Assembly (NCBI RefSeq): GCF_001667185.1
Contig: NZ_LZIC01000097.1
Location: 1-64,000, forward strand
Direction: 5' to 3'
DNA: 64,000 bases
DNA from: Mycobacterium sp. 852002-50816_SCH5313054-b
GTDB lineage: Bacteria; Actinomycetota; Actinomycetes; Mycobacteriales; Mycobacteriaceae
The notes under the pieces are model-generated. The model was not told the DNA's origin. It saw nothing but the letters and a program-made list of their open reading frames with translations, and did no database searches. Made by a program: the position numbers and the translations under genes. Positions 57,070 to 64,000 of this stretch are shown piece after piece. How positions within the stretch are numbered: position 1 is the first letter of the stretch; the number at the start of each line of letters is the position of its first letter.

Positions 57070-58547
57070 GCGCGCGGGGCACCCTATGGGGCGTCGGGTT
57101 GGGGCCCGGCGACCCGGAGTTGGTGACGGTCAAGGCCGCCCGGCTGATCGGCGAGGCCGACGTGGTGGCCTACCACAGCGCCCGGCACGGCCGCAGCATC
57201 GCCCGAGGAATCGCCGAACCCTACCTGCGGCCCGGTCAGATCGAGGAACATCTGGTCTATCCGGTGACCACCGAGGCGACCGACCATCCCGGCGGCTACG
57301 CGGGCGCGCTCGAGGACTTCTACGCCGAGGCGACGCGGCGCATCGCCGCGCACCTCGACGCCGGTCGCGACGTCGCGCTGCTGGCCGAGGGCGACCCGCT
57401 GTTCTACAGCTCCTACATGCACCTGCACACCCGGCTGACGGAGCGCTTCGACGCGGTCATCGTCCCGGGCGTCACGTCGGTGAGCGCCGCCTCCGCGGCC
57501 ATCGCCACGCCGCTGGTGGCCGGCGACGAGGTGCTGTCGGTGCTGCCGGGCACCCTGCCGGTGGCCGAGCTGACCCGCCGGCTCGCCGACGCCGACGCCG
57601 CGGTCGTGCTGAAGCTGGGCCGCTCCTATCCGGCTGTGCGCGAAGCCCTTTCGGCGACGGGGCAGCTGGACGACGCGTTCTACGTCGAGCGGGCCAGCAC
57701 GTCCGGGCAGCGGATACTGCCCGCCGCGGAGGTCGACGAGACCGACGTGCCGTACTTTTCGCTGGCCATGCTTCCCGGTGGCCGTCGGGGGCACCGGGAT
57801 AACCAGCGGGCGGGCACCGTCGCCGTCGTCGGCCTGGGGCCGGGCGACAACGACTGGATGACGCCGCAGAGCCGGCGCGAGCTGGCCGCCGCGACCGACC
57901 TGATCGGCTACGGCGGTTACCTGGATCGCGTCCCGGTCCGCGAGGGGCAACGGCGCCACCCGAGCGACAACACCGACGAACCCGCGCGTGCGCGGCTGGC
58001 CTGCGCGCTGGCCGAGCAGGGCTGCACCGTCGCGGTGGTGTCGTCGGGCGACCCCGGGGTGTTCGCGATGGCGACCGCGGTGCTGGAGGAGGCCAAACAG
58101 TGGCCTGGAGTGCGGATCCGGGTGGTTCCGGCGATGACGGCCGCGCAGGCCGTCGCCAGCCGGGTCGGCGCGCCGCTGGGACACGACTACGCGGTGATCT
58201 CGCTGTCCGACCGGCTCAAGCCCTGGGAGGTGATCTCCGCGCGCCTGGCCGCCGCGGCCGCCGCCGATCTGGTGCTGGCCATCTACAACCCGGCTTCCAA
58301 GGCGCGGACCTGGCAGGTCGGCGCGATGCGCGACGTGCTGATGGCCCACCGCGAGCCGGGTACGCCGGTGGTGATCGGCCGCGACGTGTCCGGGCCAGAG
58401 GAAGATGTGCGAGTGGTGCGGCTGGCCGATCTCAACCCGGCCGAGGTCGACATGCGCTGCCTGCTGATCGTCGGCTCGTCGCAAACCCAGTGGTACGCGG
58501 ACGATCTCGGTGACCGGGTGTTCACCCCTCGGCGTTATCCGGGGTGA
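57066..58547 (+). CDS. cobI: Bifunctional precorrin-2 C20- / precorrin-3B C17-methyltransferase (CobI-CobJ fusion)
   Basis: The protein has 493 residues. The N-terminal half starts [20 protein letters not shown] and contains [16 protein letters not shown], the CobI type. The C-terminal half starts [20 protein letters not shown] with [20 protein letters not shown], the CobJ type. Both are SAM-dependent methyltransferases of corrin synthesis, fused as in M. tuberculosis CobI (Rv2066). The gene ends 4 bases from the convergent FMN-reductase gene. Confidence 0.93.
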   Translation: MSARGTLWGVGLGPGDPELVTVKAARLIGEADVVAYHSARHGRSIARGIAEPYLRPGQIEEHLVYPVTTEATDHPGGYAGALEDFYAEATRRIAAHLDAGRDVALLAEGDPLFYSSYMHLHTRLTERFDAVIVPGVTSVSAASAAIATPLVAGDEVLSVLPGTLPVAELTRRLADADAAVVLKLGRSYPAVREALSATGQLDDAFYVERASTSGQRILPAAEVDETDVPYFSLAMLPGGRRGHRDNQRAGTVAVVGLGPGDNDWMTPQSRRELAAATDLIGYGGYLDRVPVREGQRRHPSDNTDEPARARLACALAEQGCTVAVVSSGDPGVFAMATAVLEEAKQWPGVRIRVVPAMTAAQAVASRVGAPLGHDYAVISLSDRLKPWEVISARLAAAAAADLVLAIYNPASKARTWQVGAMRDVLMAHREPGTPVVIGRDVSGPEEDVRVVRLADLNPAEVDMRCLLIVGSSQTQWYADDLGDRVFTPRRYPG

Positions 58548-58551
58548 CCTC

Positions 58552-59178
58552 TCACTCGTACGGCGGATAGGGGCTCTGCCGTAGCGCAGCGGCGAGGTGC
58601 ACAGCATTACGGGCGGCGGATTCGGTGGTGGTCGCGACCACTTCCGGCACGTCATCGAGGTCGCTGAAATCCCCGCCCTGCATTGCCTCGCCGTTCCAAT
58701 ACGTGCAGCCCTGCGCCGGAATGGAGAATCCGATGTCATTGAGGGCTTGGAAAAGGTCGGCGACGATCTTGTGCGCGCCATCCTCGTTGCCCACGACCGC
58801 GGCCAGCGCGACCTTGCCGACCATCGTGGGCCGGCCGGCGTCGTCCTTTTCGGAGATCTCGGCATCCAGTCGCTCCAGGACGCGCTGGGCGACGCTGGAC
58901 ATGTGGCCCACCCACGTCGGCGTGGAGACCACGACGATGTCGGAAGCCCGGACCTTTTCGAGGAGCTGCGGCCACTCGTCGCCCGGCCCCATGTCGGATT
59001 CCGTTCCGGGCAGGAGGTTCAAGTCGACACAGCGGACCTTCTCGCCATCGGCGCCGGCTTTGCGCAGCTGCTCGAGCACCTTGTCGGCCATCAGCTCGCT
59101 GCTCGAGGTCGCGGGACTCTTCTTCAACGTGCAGATAAGCGCAACGGCGCGCAGCCGTTGCTGTGTTGCCGTAGTCAT
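58552..59178 (-). CDS. Flavodoxin-fold NADPH-dependent FMN reductase family protein
   Basis: The protein has 208 residues. It contains VALICTLKKSPATSSSE (phosphate-binding loop of the FMN-reductase type), VVVSTPTWVGHMSS and AAVVGNEDGAHK. It probably binds FMN and reduces a quinone or flavin; the substrate is unknown. I chose ATG 59178 over the longer frame because the longer N-terminus has no conserved residues. It converges with the cob operon and lies 43 bases downstream of mmpL on the same strand, possibly a read-through member of that operon. Confidence 0.8.
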   Translation of the reverse strand: MTTATQQRLRAVALICTLKKSPATSSSELMADKVLEQLRKAGADGEKVRCVDLNLLPGTESDMGPGDEWPQLLEKVRASDIVVVSTPTWVGHMSSVAQRVLERLDAEISEKDDAGRPTMVGKVALAAVVGNEDGAHKIVADLFQALNDIGFSIPAQGCTYWNGEAMQGGDFSDLDDVPEVVATTTESAARNAVHLAAALRQSPYPPYE

Positions 59179-59221
59179 GGTGGCCGAAGTACCCGCATGC
59201 CGCGTCGGCAAACGGTGCCGC

Positions 59222-62164
59222 TTACTTCGGCGACCCGCGACCCCCGTTGCTGCCCACCATTGACGGAACCGGCGTGGTGATCCGGGCGGTATCGGCTTCC
59301 TCGCCCAGCAGCAGTGAGCGCACCAACCTACGCGGTCCGAACGGCCGAAGCATGGAGCTTGCCGGGCGCGGCCGCACCCGGATCGGCCACCAGAACCAGC
59401 GCCCCAGCAGCGCGGCGATCGACGGCGTCATCAAGGAGCGCACGACGAGGGTATCGAACAGCAGGCCGAGCCCAATCGTGGTGCCGGCCTGCCCAATCGA
59501 GCGCAGGTCGCTCGCGGCCATCGACATCATGGTGAAGGCGAACACCAGCCCCGCCGCCGTGACGACACCGCCGGTCTCCCCCATCGAGCGGATGATGCCG
59601 GTCCGAAGCCCCGCCCCGATCTCCTCCTTGAACCGTGATACCAGCAGCAGGTTGTAGTCCGATCCCACGGCCAGCAGGATGATCAATCCGAACACCGGCG
59701 CGATCCAGTTCAGTTCCAGACCGAAGAGGTGCTGCCACACCAGCACCGACAACCCGAACGCGGCGCCCAGCGACAGCAGCACCGTCCCGACGATCACCAG
59801 GGAAGCGACCAGCGCTCGTGTGATGATCACCATGACAGCGAAAATCAGTGTCAGGGCGGCGATCCCGACGATCAGCAAGTCGTATTGCGAGCCGGCCTGG
59901 ATATCGCGGTAGATCGCCGCCGTCCCGGTAAGGTAGAACTTGGCGCCGGTGAGCGTCGTTCCCTTCACGGCTTGGTGCGCGGCGTTCAGCGCGGGCTTGA
60001 CCGCGGCGATGCCCGCCGGAGTCGCCGGGTCCGCGTCGTGGGTGATGATGAAGCGCCCGGCCTTGCCGTCCGGTGAGAGGAAGAGTTTCAGACCACGCTG
60101 AAAGTCGGCATTCTGGAACGCTTCCGGGGGCAGGTAGAAGTAGTCACCACTCCTGGAGGCGTCGAAGGCCTGACCCATCGCGCTCGCTGTATCGGTCATC
60201 TGGGCCATCTGCGTCACCAGACCCGAGAAGCTGCTGTGCATCGTGAGCAGGGTGCCCTGCATGGACTTGGCGACGGCGATCATCGGCGGGAACTGGGCCA
60301 TCATCTGGGGCATGATCGCGTCGACGTTGTTCATGTCCTTGATCAGCGTGCTCATGTTCGCGCTGAACTTGTCCACGCCGTCGATCGCCTCGAAAACCGA
60401 CCTCGAGGCCCAGCAGACCGGGATGTTGAAACAGTGTGGTTCCCAATACAAGTAGCTGCGGAACGGCCTCGCGAAATCGTCGAAGTCCGCCAAGTGGTCC
60501 CGCATCTCGTTCAGCGTGGATTGCGTGTCGCCCATGTCGCCGACCATGCGATGAGTCGCGCTGCTCATCTGTCCGAGCAAGCCCTGCATTCGCTCCATCG
60601 AGCCGACCATGGCACCCAGATCGTCGCTCATCGTGAGCATGTCGGCCGTGCGATCCTTCATGAACTGGAGGTTCTGCTGGATGGGAATCGATTGGGCACT
60701 GATCTGGAACGGTATCGACGTGTGCTCGATCGGTCCGCCCAACGGCCGGGTGATGCTCTGCACCATCGCGATTCCCGGCGACCGAAAGACGTCCTTGGCG
60801 AGCCGGTCGAGAATGATCATGTCGCCGCTGTTGCGCATGTCGTGATCGCTCTCGATCATCAGGATGTCGGGATTCATCGTCGCGGCGCTGAAATGGCGCT
60901 CCGCTGCCGCGTATCCGACATTCGACGGCACGTTGGCGGGTGTGTAGTAGCGGTCGTTGTAGCTGATCTTCATGCTGGGCATGACGAGGATGCCGACGAT
61001 GGCGATGGCCAGCGAGGCCGCGAACACCGCTCCGGGCCAGCGCACGGTGGCGGTGCCGATGCGTCGCCACCCGCGCGTCTTGATCATCCGCCTCGGGTCG
61101 AGCAAACCGAACCGGGTGGCCACCGCGACAACGGCCGGCGCCGCGGTCATCGCTCCCGCGACGACGACGAGCAGCCCCAGGGCGGACGGGATGCCCAGCG
61201 CCTTGAAATACGACAGCCGTGCCAGATGCAGGCAGAAGGTAGCTCCGGCGATGGTCAACCCCGAGCCCAGGATGATGTGCGAGGTCCCGCGGAACATCGT
61301 GTACCAGGCCGCTTCTCGATCCTGACCTGCCTGGCGCGCCTCCTGGTACCGACCGATGAGAAAGATCGCGTAATCGGTTCCCGCCGCGATCGCCAGCGAC
61401 GACAGCATGGCGACGACGAACGTGGAGAACCCCAGCAGCTCGTTGTTTCCGAGCAGCGCGACCAGCCCCCTGGCCGTGCCCATCTCGAAACCGACCATGA
61501 CGAGAACCAGGAGCACCGTGCTGATGGAACGGTAGGCGATGAACAGCATGATCATGATGACCACGCCCGTCACGCCCATCATCTTGAACATGCTCTTGTC
61601 GGCGGCTTCGTTCATGTCCGTCGTCAGCGGTGCCGGACCCGTGACGTAGACCTTGAGCCCCTTGGGGGGGTCCGACTTGTCGACGATCTTGCGCACCGCG
61701 TCCACGGACTGGTTGCCTAGCGTGCTGCCCTGGTCGCCGGCCAGGTTGAGTTGGACGTAAGCGGCTTTGCCGTCGCGGCTTTGGACGCCGGCGGCGGTGA
61801 GCGGGTCTCCCCACACGTTCTGCACGTGCTGCACGTGCTTCGGATCGGCCTGCAGCTTCTGGACCAAGCCGTCGTAATAGCGGTCCGCCCCGTCGCCGAG
61901 TTGTTGCTCGCTCTCGAGGACGATCATCGCGATGCTGTCGGAGTCCGACTCGTGGAAAGTCGCGCCGATGCGCTTGGCCGCGATCATCGCGGGCGCGTCC
62001 TGGGGCGACATGGTGACCGCGTGCTTGCGTGCGACCGATTCGATCGGCGGCACAAGCACATTCAGCGCGACGGTCAAGAGCAGCCATCCGATGATGATGG
62101 GCCATGCGAACCTTTCGACGAAGCGCATGAATCTCGGTCGGGCGTCGTTATCGGCGGCGTTCAT
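59222..62164 (-). CDS. MmpL-family RND transporter
   Basis: The protein has 980 residues with the MmpL pattern of one N-terminal helix, a large periplasmic loop, about five helices, a second loop and a final block of helices. The Asp-Tyr proton-relay pairs are [14 protein letters not shown] (about D264, Y265) and [14 protein letters not shown] (about D836, Y837). The second loop has the coiled, Met-rich segment and the CFNIPVC cysteine pair. It most resembles the MmpL4/MmpL5 type that works with an MmpS partner and exports siderophores or lipids; the substrate here is not known. Its ATG overlaps the TGA of the mmpS gene (ATGA). Confidence 0.93.
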   Translation of the reverse strand: MNAADNDARPRFMRFVERFAWPIIIGWLLLTVALNVLVPPIESVARKHAVTMSPQDAPAMIAAKRIGATFHESDSDSIAMIVLESEQQLGDGADRYYDGLVQKLQADPKHVQHVQNVWGDPLTAAGVQSRDGKAAYVQLNLAGDQGSTLGNQSVDAVRKIVDKSDPPKGLKVYVTGPAPLTTDMNEAADKSMFKMMGVTGVVIMIMLFIAYRSISTVLLVLVMVGFEMGTARGLVALLGNNELLGFSTFVVAMLSSLAIAAGTDYAIFLIGRYQEARQAGQDREAAWYTMFRGTSHIILGSGLTIAGATFCLHLARLSYFKALGIPSALGLLVVVAGAMTAAPAVVAVATRFGLLDPRRMIKTRGWRRIGTATVRWPGAVFAASLAIAIVGILVMPSMKISYNDRYYTPANVPSNVGYAAAERHFSAATMNPDILMIESDHDMRNSGDMIILDRLAKDVFRSPGIAMVQSITRPLGGPIEHTSIPFQISAQSIPIQQNLQFMKDRTADMLTMSDDLGAMVGSMERMQGLLGQMSSATHRMVGDMGDTQSTLNEMRDHLADFDDFARPFRSYLYWEPHCFNIPVCWASRSVFEAIDGVDKFSANMSTLIKDMNNVDAIMPQMMAQFPPMIAVAKSMQGTLLTMHSSFSGLVTQMAQMTDTASAMGQAFDASRSGDYFYLPPEAFQNADFQRGLKLFLSPDGKAGRFIITHDADPATPAGIAAVKPALNAAHQAVKGTTLTGAKFYLTGTAAIYRDIQAGSQYDLLIVGIAALTLIFAVMVIITRALVASLVIVGTVLLSLGAAFGLSVLVWQHLFGLELNWIAPVFGLIILLAVGSDYNLLLVSRFKEEIGAGLRTGIIRSMGETGGVVTAAGLVFAFTMMSMAASDLRSIGQAGTTIGLGLLFDTLVVRSLMTPSIAALLGRWFWWPIRVRPRPASSMLRPFGPRRLVRSLLLGEEADTARITTPVPSMVGSNGGRGSPK

Positions 62165-62592
62165 GCGGCCTTCACCAGACAGGAAGTCTGCGCGTGATGG
62201 CCGGCCGAGGACCTCTCGTCCTTGAGCTCACCGTTGACGGTGATGCGGCACCCGATGCTGTCGCTATTGCCCTGCGCCACCACGCTGGCGATCACGGCCG
62301 GCACCGTCGTCGTGATCGTGAAGGTCCAGGGCAGGCTGGTGAAGTTCGCCTGTTCCGGCTGGGCCTTCTTGTCCAGGTAGCTCACGCTTCCCGTCGTGTC
62401 GCCGGGCCCGTAAACCTCGTAGGTCACCCGCTTTACGTGCGACGGCTCGAGCGGTTCGGCGCTGCTACCGGTGGCGGTAAAGATCGCGTCGGAGCCGAAG
62501 ACGCCGCGGAGTCGGGTGACGGCGATGGCACCGAGAATGACCGCCACCACGACGACGAGCGGCACCCAAGCCCGTTTGAGAAAAGTGACCAC
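62161..62592 (-). CDS. MmpS-family accessory protein
   Basis: The protein has 143 residues from a GTG with AAGGAG upstream. One N-terminal helix (about 9-30, [22 protein letters not shown]) anchors a periplasmic beta-sandwich with [23 protein letters not shown] and [10 protein letters not shown], ending with a cysteine pair ([17 protein letters not shown]). MmpS proteins pair with MmpL pumps and are needed for export. The longer open frame upstream is not used because it lacks a ribosome site. The upstream region carries a CsoR-like palindrome at 62743. Confidence 0.9.
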   Translation of the reverse strand: MVTFLKRAWVPLVVVVAVILGAIAVTRLRGVFGSDAIFTATGSSAEPLEPSHVKRVTYEVYGPGDTTGSVSYLDKKAQPEQANFTSLPWTFTITTTVPAVIASVVAQGNSDSIGCRITVNGELKDERSSAGHHAQTSCLVKAA

Positions 62593-62742
62593 CGGTGTCT
62601 CCTTTCCCTCGTGACCTGGTCGTCCCGTACGGAGTCTCAGCCCGCGCCGAAGCGGCCAATAGGGCCATTCGGCCTGCAAAATGATGGTCGGCAGACACAA
62701 ATCGCACTTCATCGCGGGAACTAGGCTCCGCTCATGTATACC

Positions 62743-62758
62743 ATACCCCCTAGGGTAT
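62743..62758. promoter_or_regulatory. CsoR/RicR-like palindrome upstream of mmpS-mmpL
   Basis: ATACCCCCTAGGGTAT has arms ATACCC and GGGTAT and a 4-base centre. It resembles the GC-rich centre, A/T-flank operators of copper-sensing CsoR/RicR repressors. It lies 151 bases upstream of the mmpS start, in the gap after the PPE gene. The only downstream target on the minus strand is mmpS-mmpL. No copper gene is near, so the target remains inference. Confidence 0.5.
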
Positions 62759-62806
62759 CTCCCACCCGGTTCTTGAGCGCTGGGCAAGGCGCGAACTGCT
62801 TGTCAG

Positions 62807-64000
62807 TCAGCCGTATTGGGCGGGTGGGCGGCCCCAGCTGCCGGGCAGCATCGGCATTGGTGGGCCGTCGCTGCCCCCGGGCCCGGTCAGCGTCGTCAAT
62901 CCGGCGGGCCGGGCCGCGCCGGATTGGGCTGCGGCCCCGGCGAATCCGACCGATTGCGCGGCCTGCTCGGAGGTGCGGGGCGCTTGCGGGTCCGGCTGCG
63001 CCACGTCCATGAATTCGTAGCGGTGGGCATGGTCTGGAGCGGTTGCCACGCGGCGCCGTCGGGCGCGGGCCCGCTTCATGTCGGCCCCGGCGGCGGCCGG
63101 TGCGTCGACGTCGTCGGGCGCGGATTCGTCGGATGTGCGACGGGTGCGGCCAGCGGCGCTGCCGCGCGCCGGCAACCCGGAGCTGCCGACGGCGTAGAGG
63201 ACGTCGGAGATGCCCGCGCTGACGCCCGTCGACGCCGACGGACCGAACCCCAGTTCCGGGCCGCCACCGACCGGTCCCCCGCCGATGCCGGGGGTCGAGC
63301 TCGGCGCCGCGGGATCGGGCACAGTGGCGGGGCTGCTCGCGCTGGCCGGGGCGGCGGCAGTCGCGGGAGCCGGCATCGCGCCCACCGGCGCCGGCGCCGC
63401 CGCGGCCGCCGGAACCGAGGTGGCCGCCGACACCGGGACCGCGATGCCGGTTGCGACGGCGGCGCCCGCCGCCAGGCCCGCGGCGCCGGCGGTGGGAACG
63501 GCGGCCAGGGCGGGGGCCAGCGATACAGCCAGCTGGATCGCCTGCTGCCCGAAGGGCCAGAAGATCATCAGCGTGTGGAAGGTGGCCCACGCGAGCGCGC
63601 TGGCCAGGGCCGGCGACATTCCGGGGACCTGCATCAGCGCCGAGGTGAGGCCGCTGGCGAACGGGACGGCGGGGATGGGCCAGCCGGCGGGGTTGAGGTC
63701 CTTCGACACCGGCCACGCGAAGTTTTTGGTGTATTGCTGCAGGAGCGCCGCGAGCTGGTCCTGCCACGACTCGGTGACGTTGGCAGCCCGGGCGCTGCCG
63801 GCCTCCCCGCCCGTGACGACGATCTGCGGCGCCGGCGTGGCCGTCGGGACCACCGCCAGGGCCGAGTCGGTGACGGCTTGGTAGGTGGTCATGGTTTCGG
63901 CGGCCTGCAGCCACATGCGCGCGTAGTCGGCTTCGTTGACGGCGATGGGGATGGTGTTGATGCCGAAGAAGTTGGTTGCGACGAGCGCCGCGTGAGTGGC
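62807..64000 (-). CDS. PPE-PPW family protein (C-terminal part, start outside window)
   Basis: The visible part is 397 residues and begins inside the PPE domain: [32 protein letters not shown] is the late PPE helix motif. A WxG-like helix region follows, with a Pro/Ala-rich middle. The C-terminus has [17 protein letters not shown] and [10 protein letters not shown], the G-F-x-G and PxxPxxW motifs of the PPW subfamily. PPE proteins are exported by type VII secretion, usually with a PE partner, which may lie outside the window. It is upstream of mmpS-mmpL on the same strand with a gap of 214 bases. Confidence 0.9.
   Translation of the reverse strand, partial: ATHAALVATNFFGINTIPIAVNEADYARMWLQAAETMTTYQAVTDSALAVVPTATPAPQIVVTGGEAGSARAANVTESWQDQLAALLQQYTKNFAWPVSKDLNPAGWPIPAVPFASGLTSALMQVPGMSPALASALAWATFHTLMIFWPFGQQAIQLAVSLAPALAAVPTAGAAGLAAGAAVATGIAVPVSAATSVPAAAAAPAPVGAMPAPATAAAPASASSPATVPDPAAPSSTPGIGGGPVGGGPELGFGPSASTGVSAGISDVLYAVGSSGLPARGSAAGRTRRTSDESAPDDVDAPAAAGADMKRARARRRRVATAPDHAHRYEFMDVAQPDPQAPRTSEQAAQSVGFAGAAAQSGAARPAGLTTLTGPGGSDGPPMPMLPGSWGRPPAQYG

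Overview
The window is chromosomal DNA from a high-GC actinobacterium, almost certainly a nontuberculous Mycobacterium. The evidence is an RbpA that reads almost residue for residue like the M. tuberculosis protein, a two-module Pks12, separate Lnt and Ppm1 genes, an MmpS/MmpL pair, a PPE-PPW protein, a cob gene cluster, F420-type oxidoreductases and a mycofactocin-type SDR. The core order matches M. tuberculosis Rv2047c-pks12-Rv2049c-rbpA-ppm1/lnt-Rv2052c-Rv2053c-Rv2054 and Rv2061c-cobN...cobG-cobH-cobI. Assignment to the M. avium complex or a close relative is inference. No tRNA, rRNA, insertion sequence or CRISPR array was seen.

Layout. (1) 1-1194: the end of an exported protein and a coiled-coil membrane protein. 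(2) 1198-17578: an accessory oxidation island. It carries two P450s, four SDRs (one mycofactocin type), three paralogous DapB-like/diaminopentanoate-dehydrogenase-like proteins and two TetR regulators. Its plus-strand operon (9091-17578) combines a NorQ/CbbQ-type AAA+ ATPase and a NorD/CbbO-type VWA protein with two near-duplicate multi-span membrane proteins and two tiny membrane peptides. The palindrome CTGACTnnAGTCAG, or a close variant, sits at three promoters here. (3) 17575-33339: pks12 (4159 aa), a co-transcribed epimerase/phosphohistidine-domain protein and a small zinc-finger protein. (4) 33501-41499: rbpA, the fxsA-amidohydrolase-lnt-ppm1 operon, a dienelactone hydrolase, a secreted protein, a DJ-1/PfpI protein and a PPOX/F420 protein. 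(5) 41629-46674: a DUF1214-sulfotransferase-TetR-SDR group, then a TetR/deazaflavin-nitroreductase pair and a long hairpin. (6) 46687-58547: cobN, and cobG-cobH-cobIJ, separated by a hydrolase, an SDR, a Baeyer-Villiger-type monooxygenase and an FAD monooxygenase fused in frame to a SnoaL-like domain. (7) 58552-64000: an FMN reductase, mmpL-mmpS and the C-terminal part of a PPE-PPW gene.

How the genes may work together. Pks12 makes the alternating methyl-branched mycoketide chain. The co-transcribed Rv2047c-type protein joins a reductase-like fold to a phosphohistidine swivel domain, so it is a candidate for chain release and phosphorylation. Ppm1 nearby is the mannosyl-phosphate lipid synthase. 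The rbpA and fxsA promoters both look like SigE/SigH-type sites, which would link RNA polymerase stress adaptation to lipoprotein acylation and mannosyl-lipid synthesis. In the accessory island, the AAA+/VWA pair is the kind of machine that activates metalloenzymes. Its clients here may be the duplicated membrane proteins, acting upstream of the P450, SDR and DapB-like enzymes.
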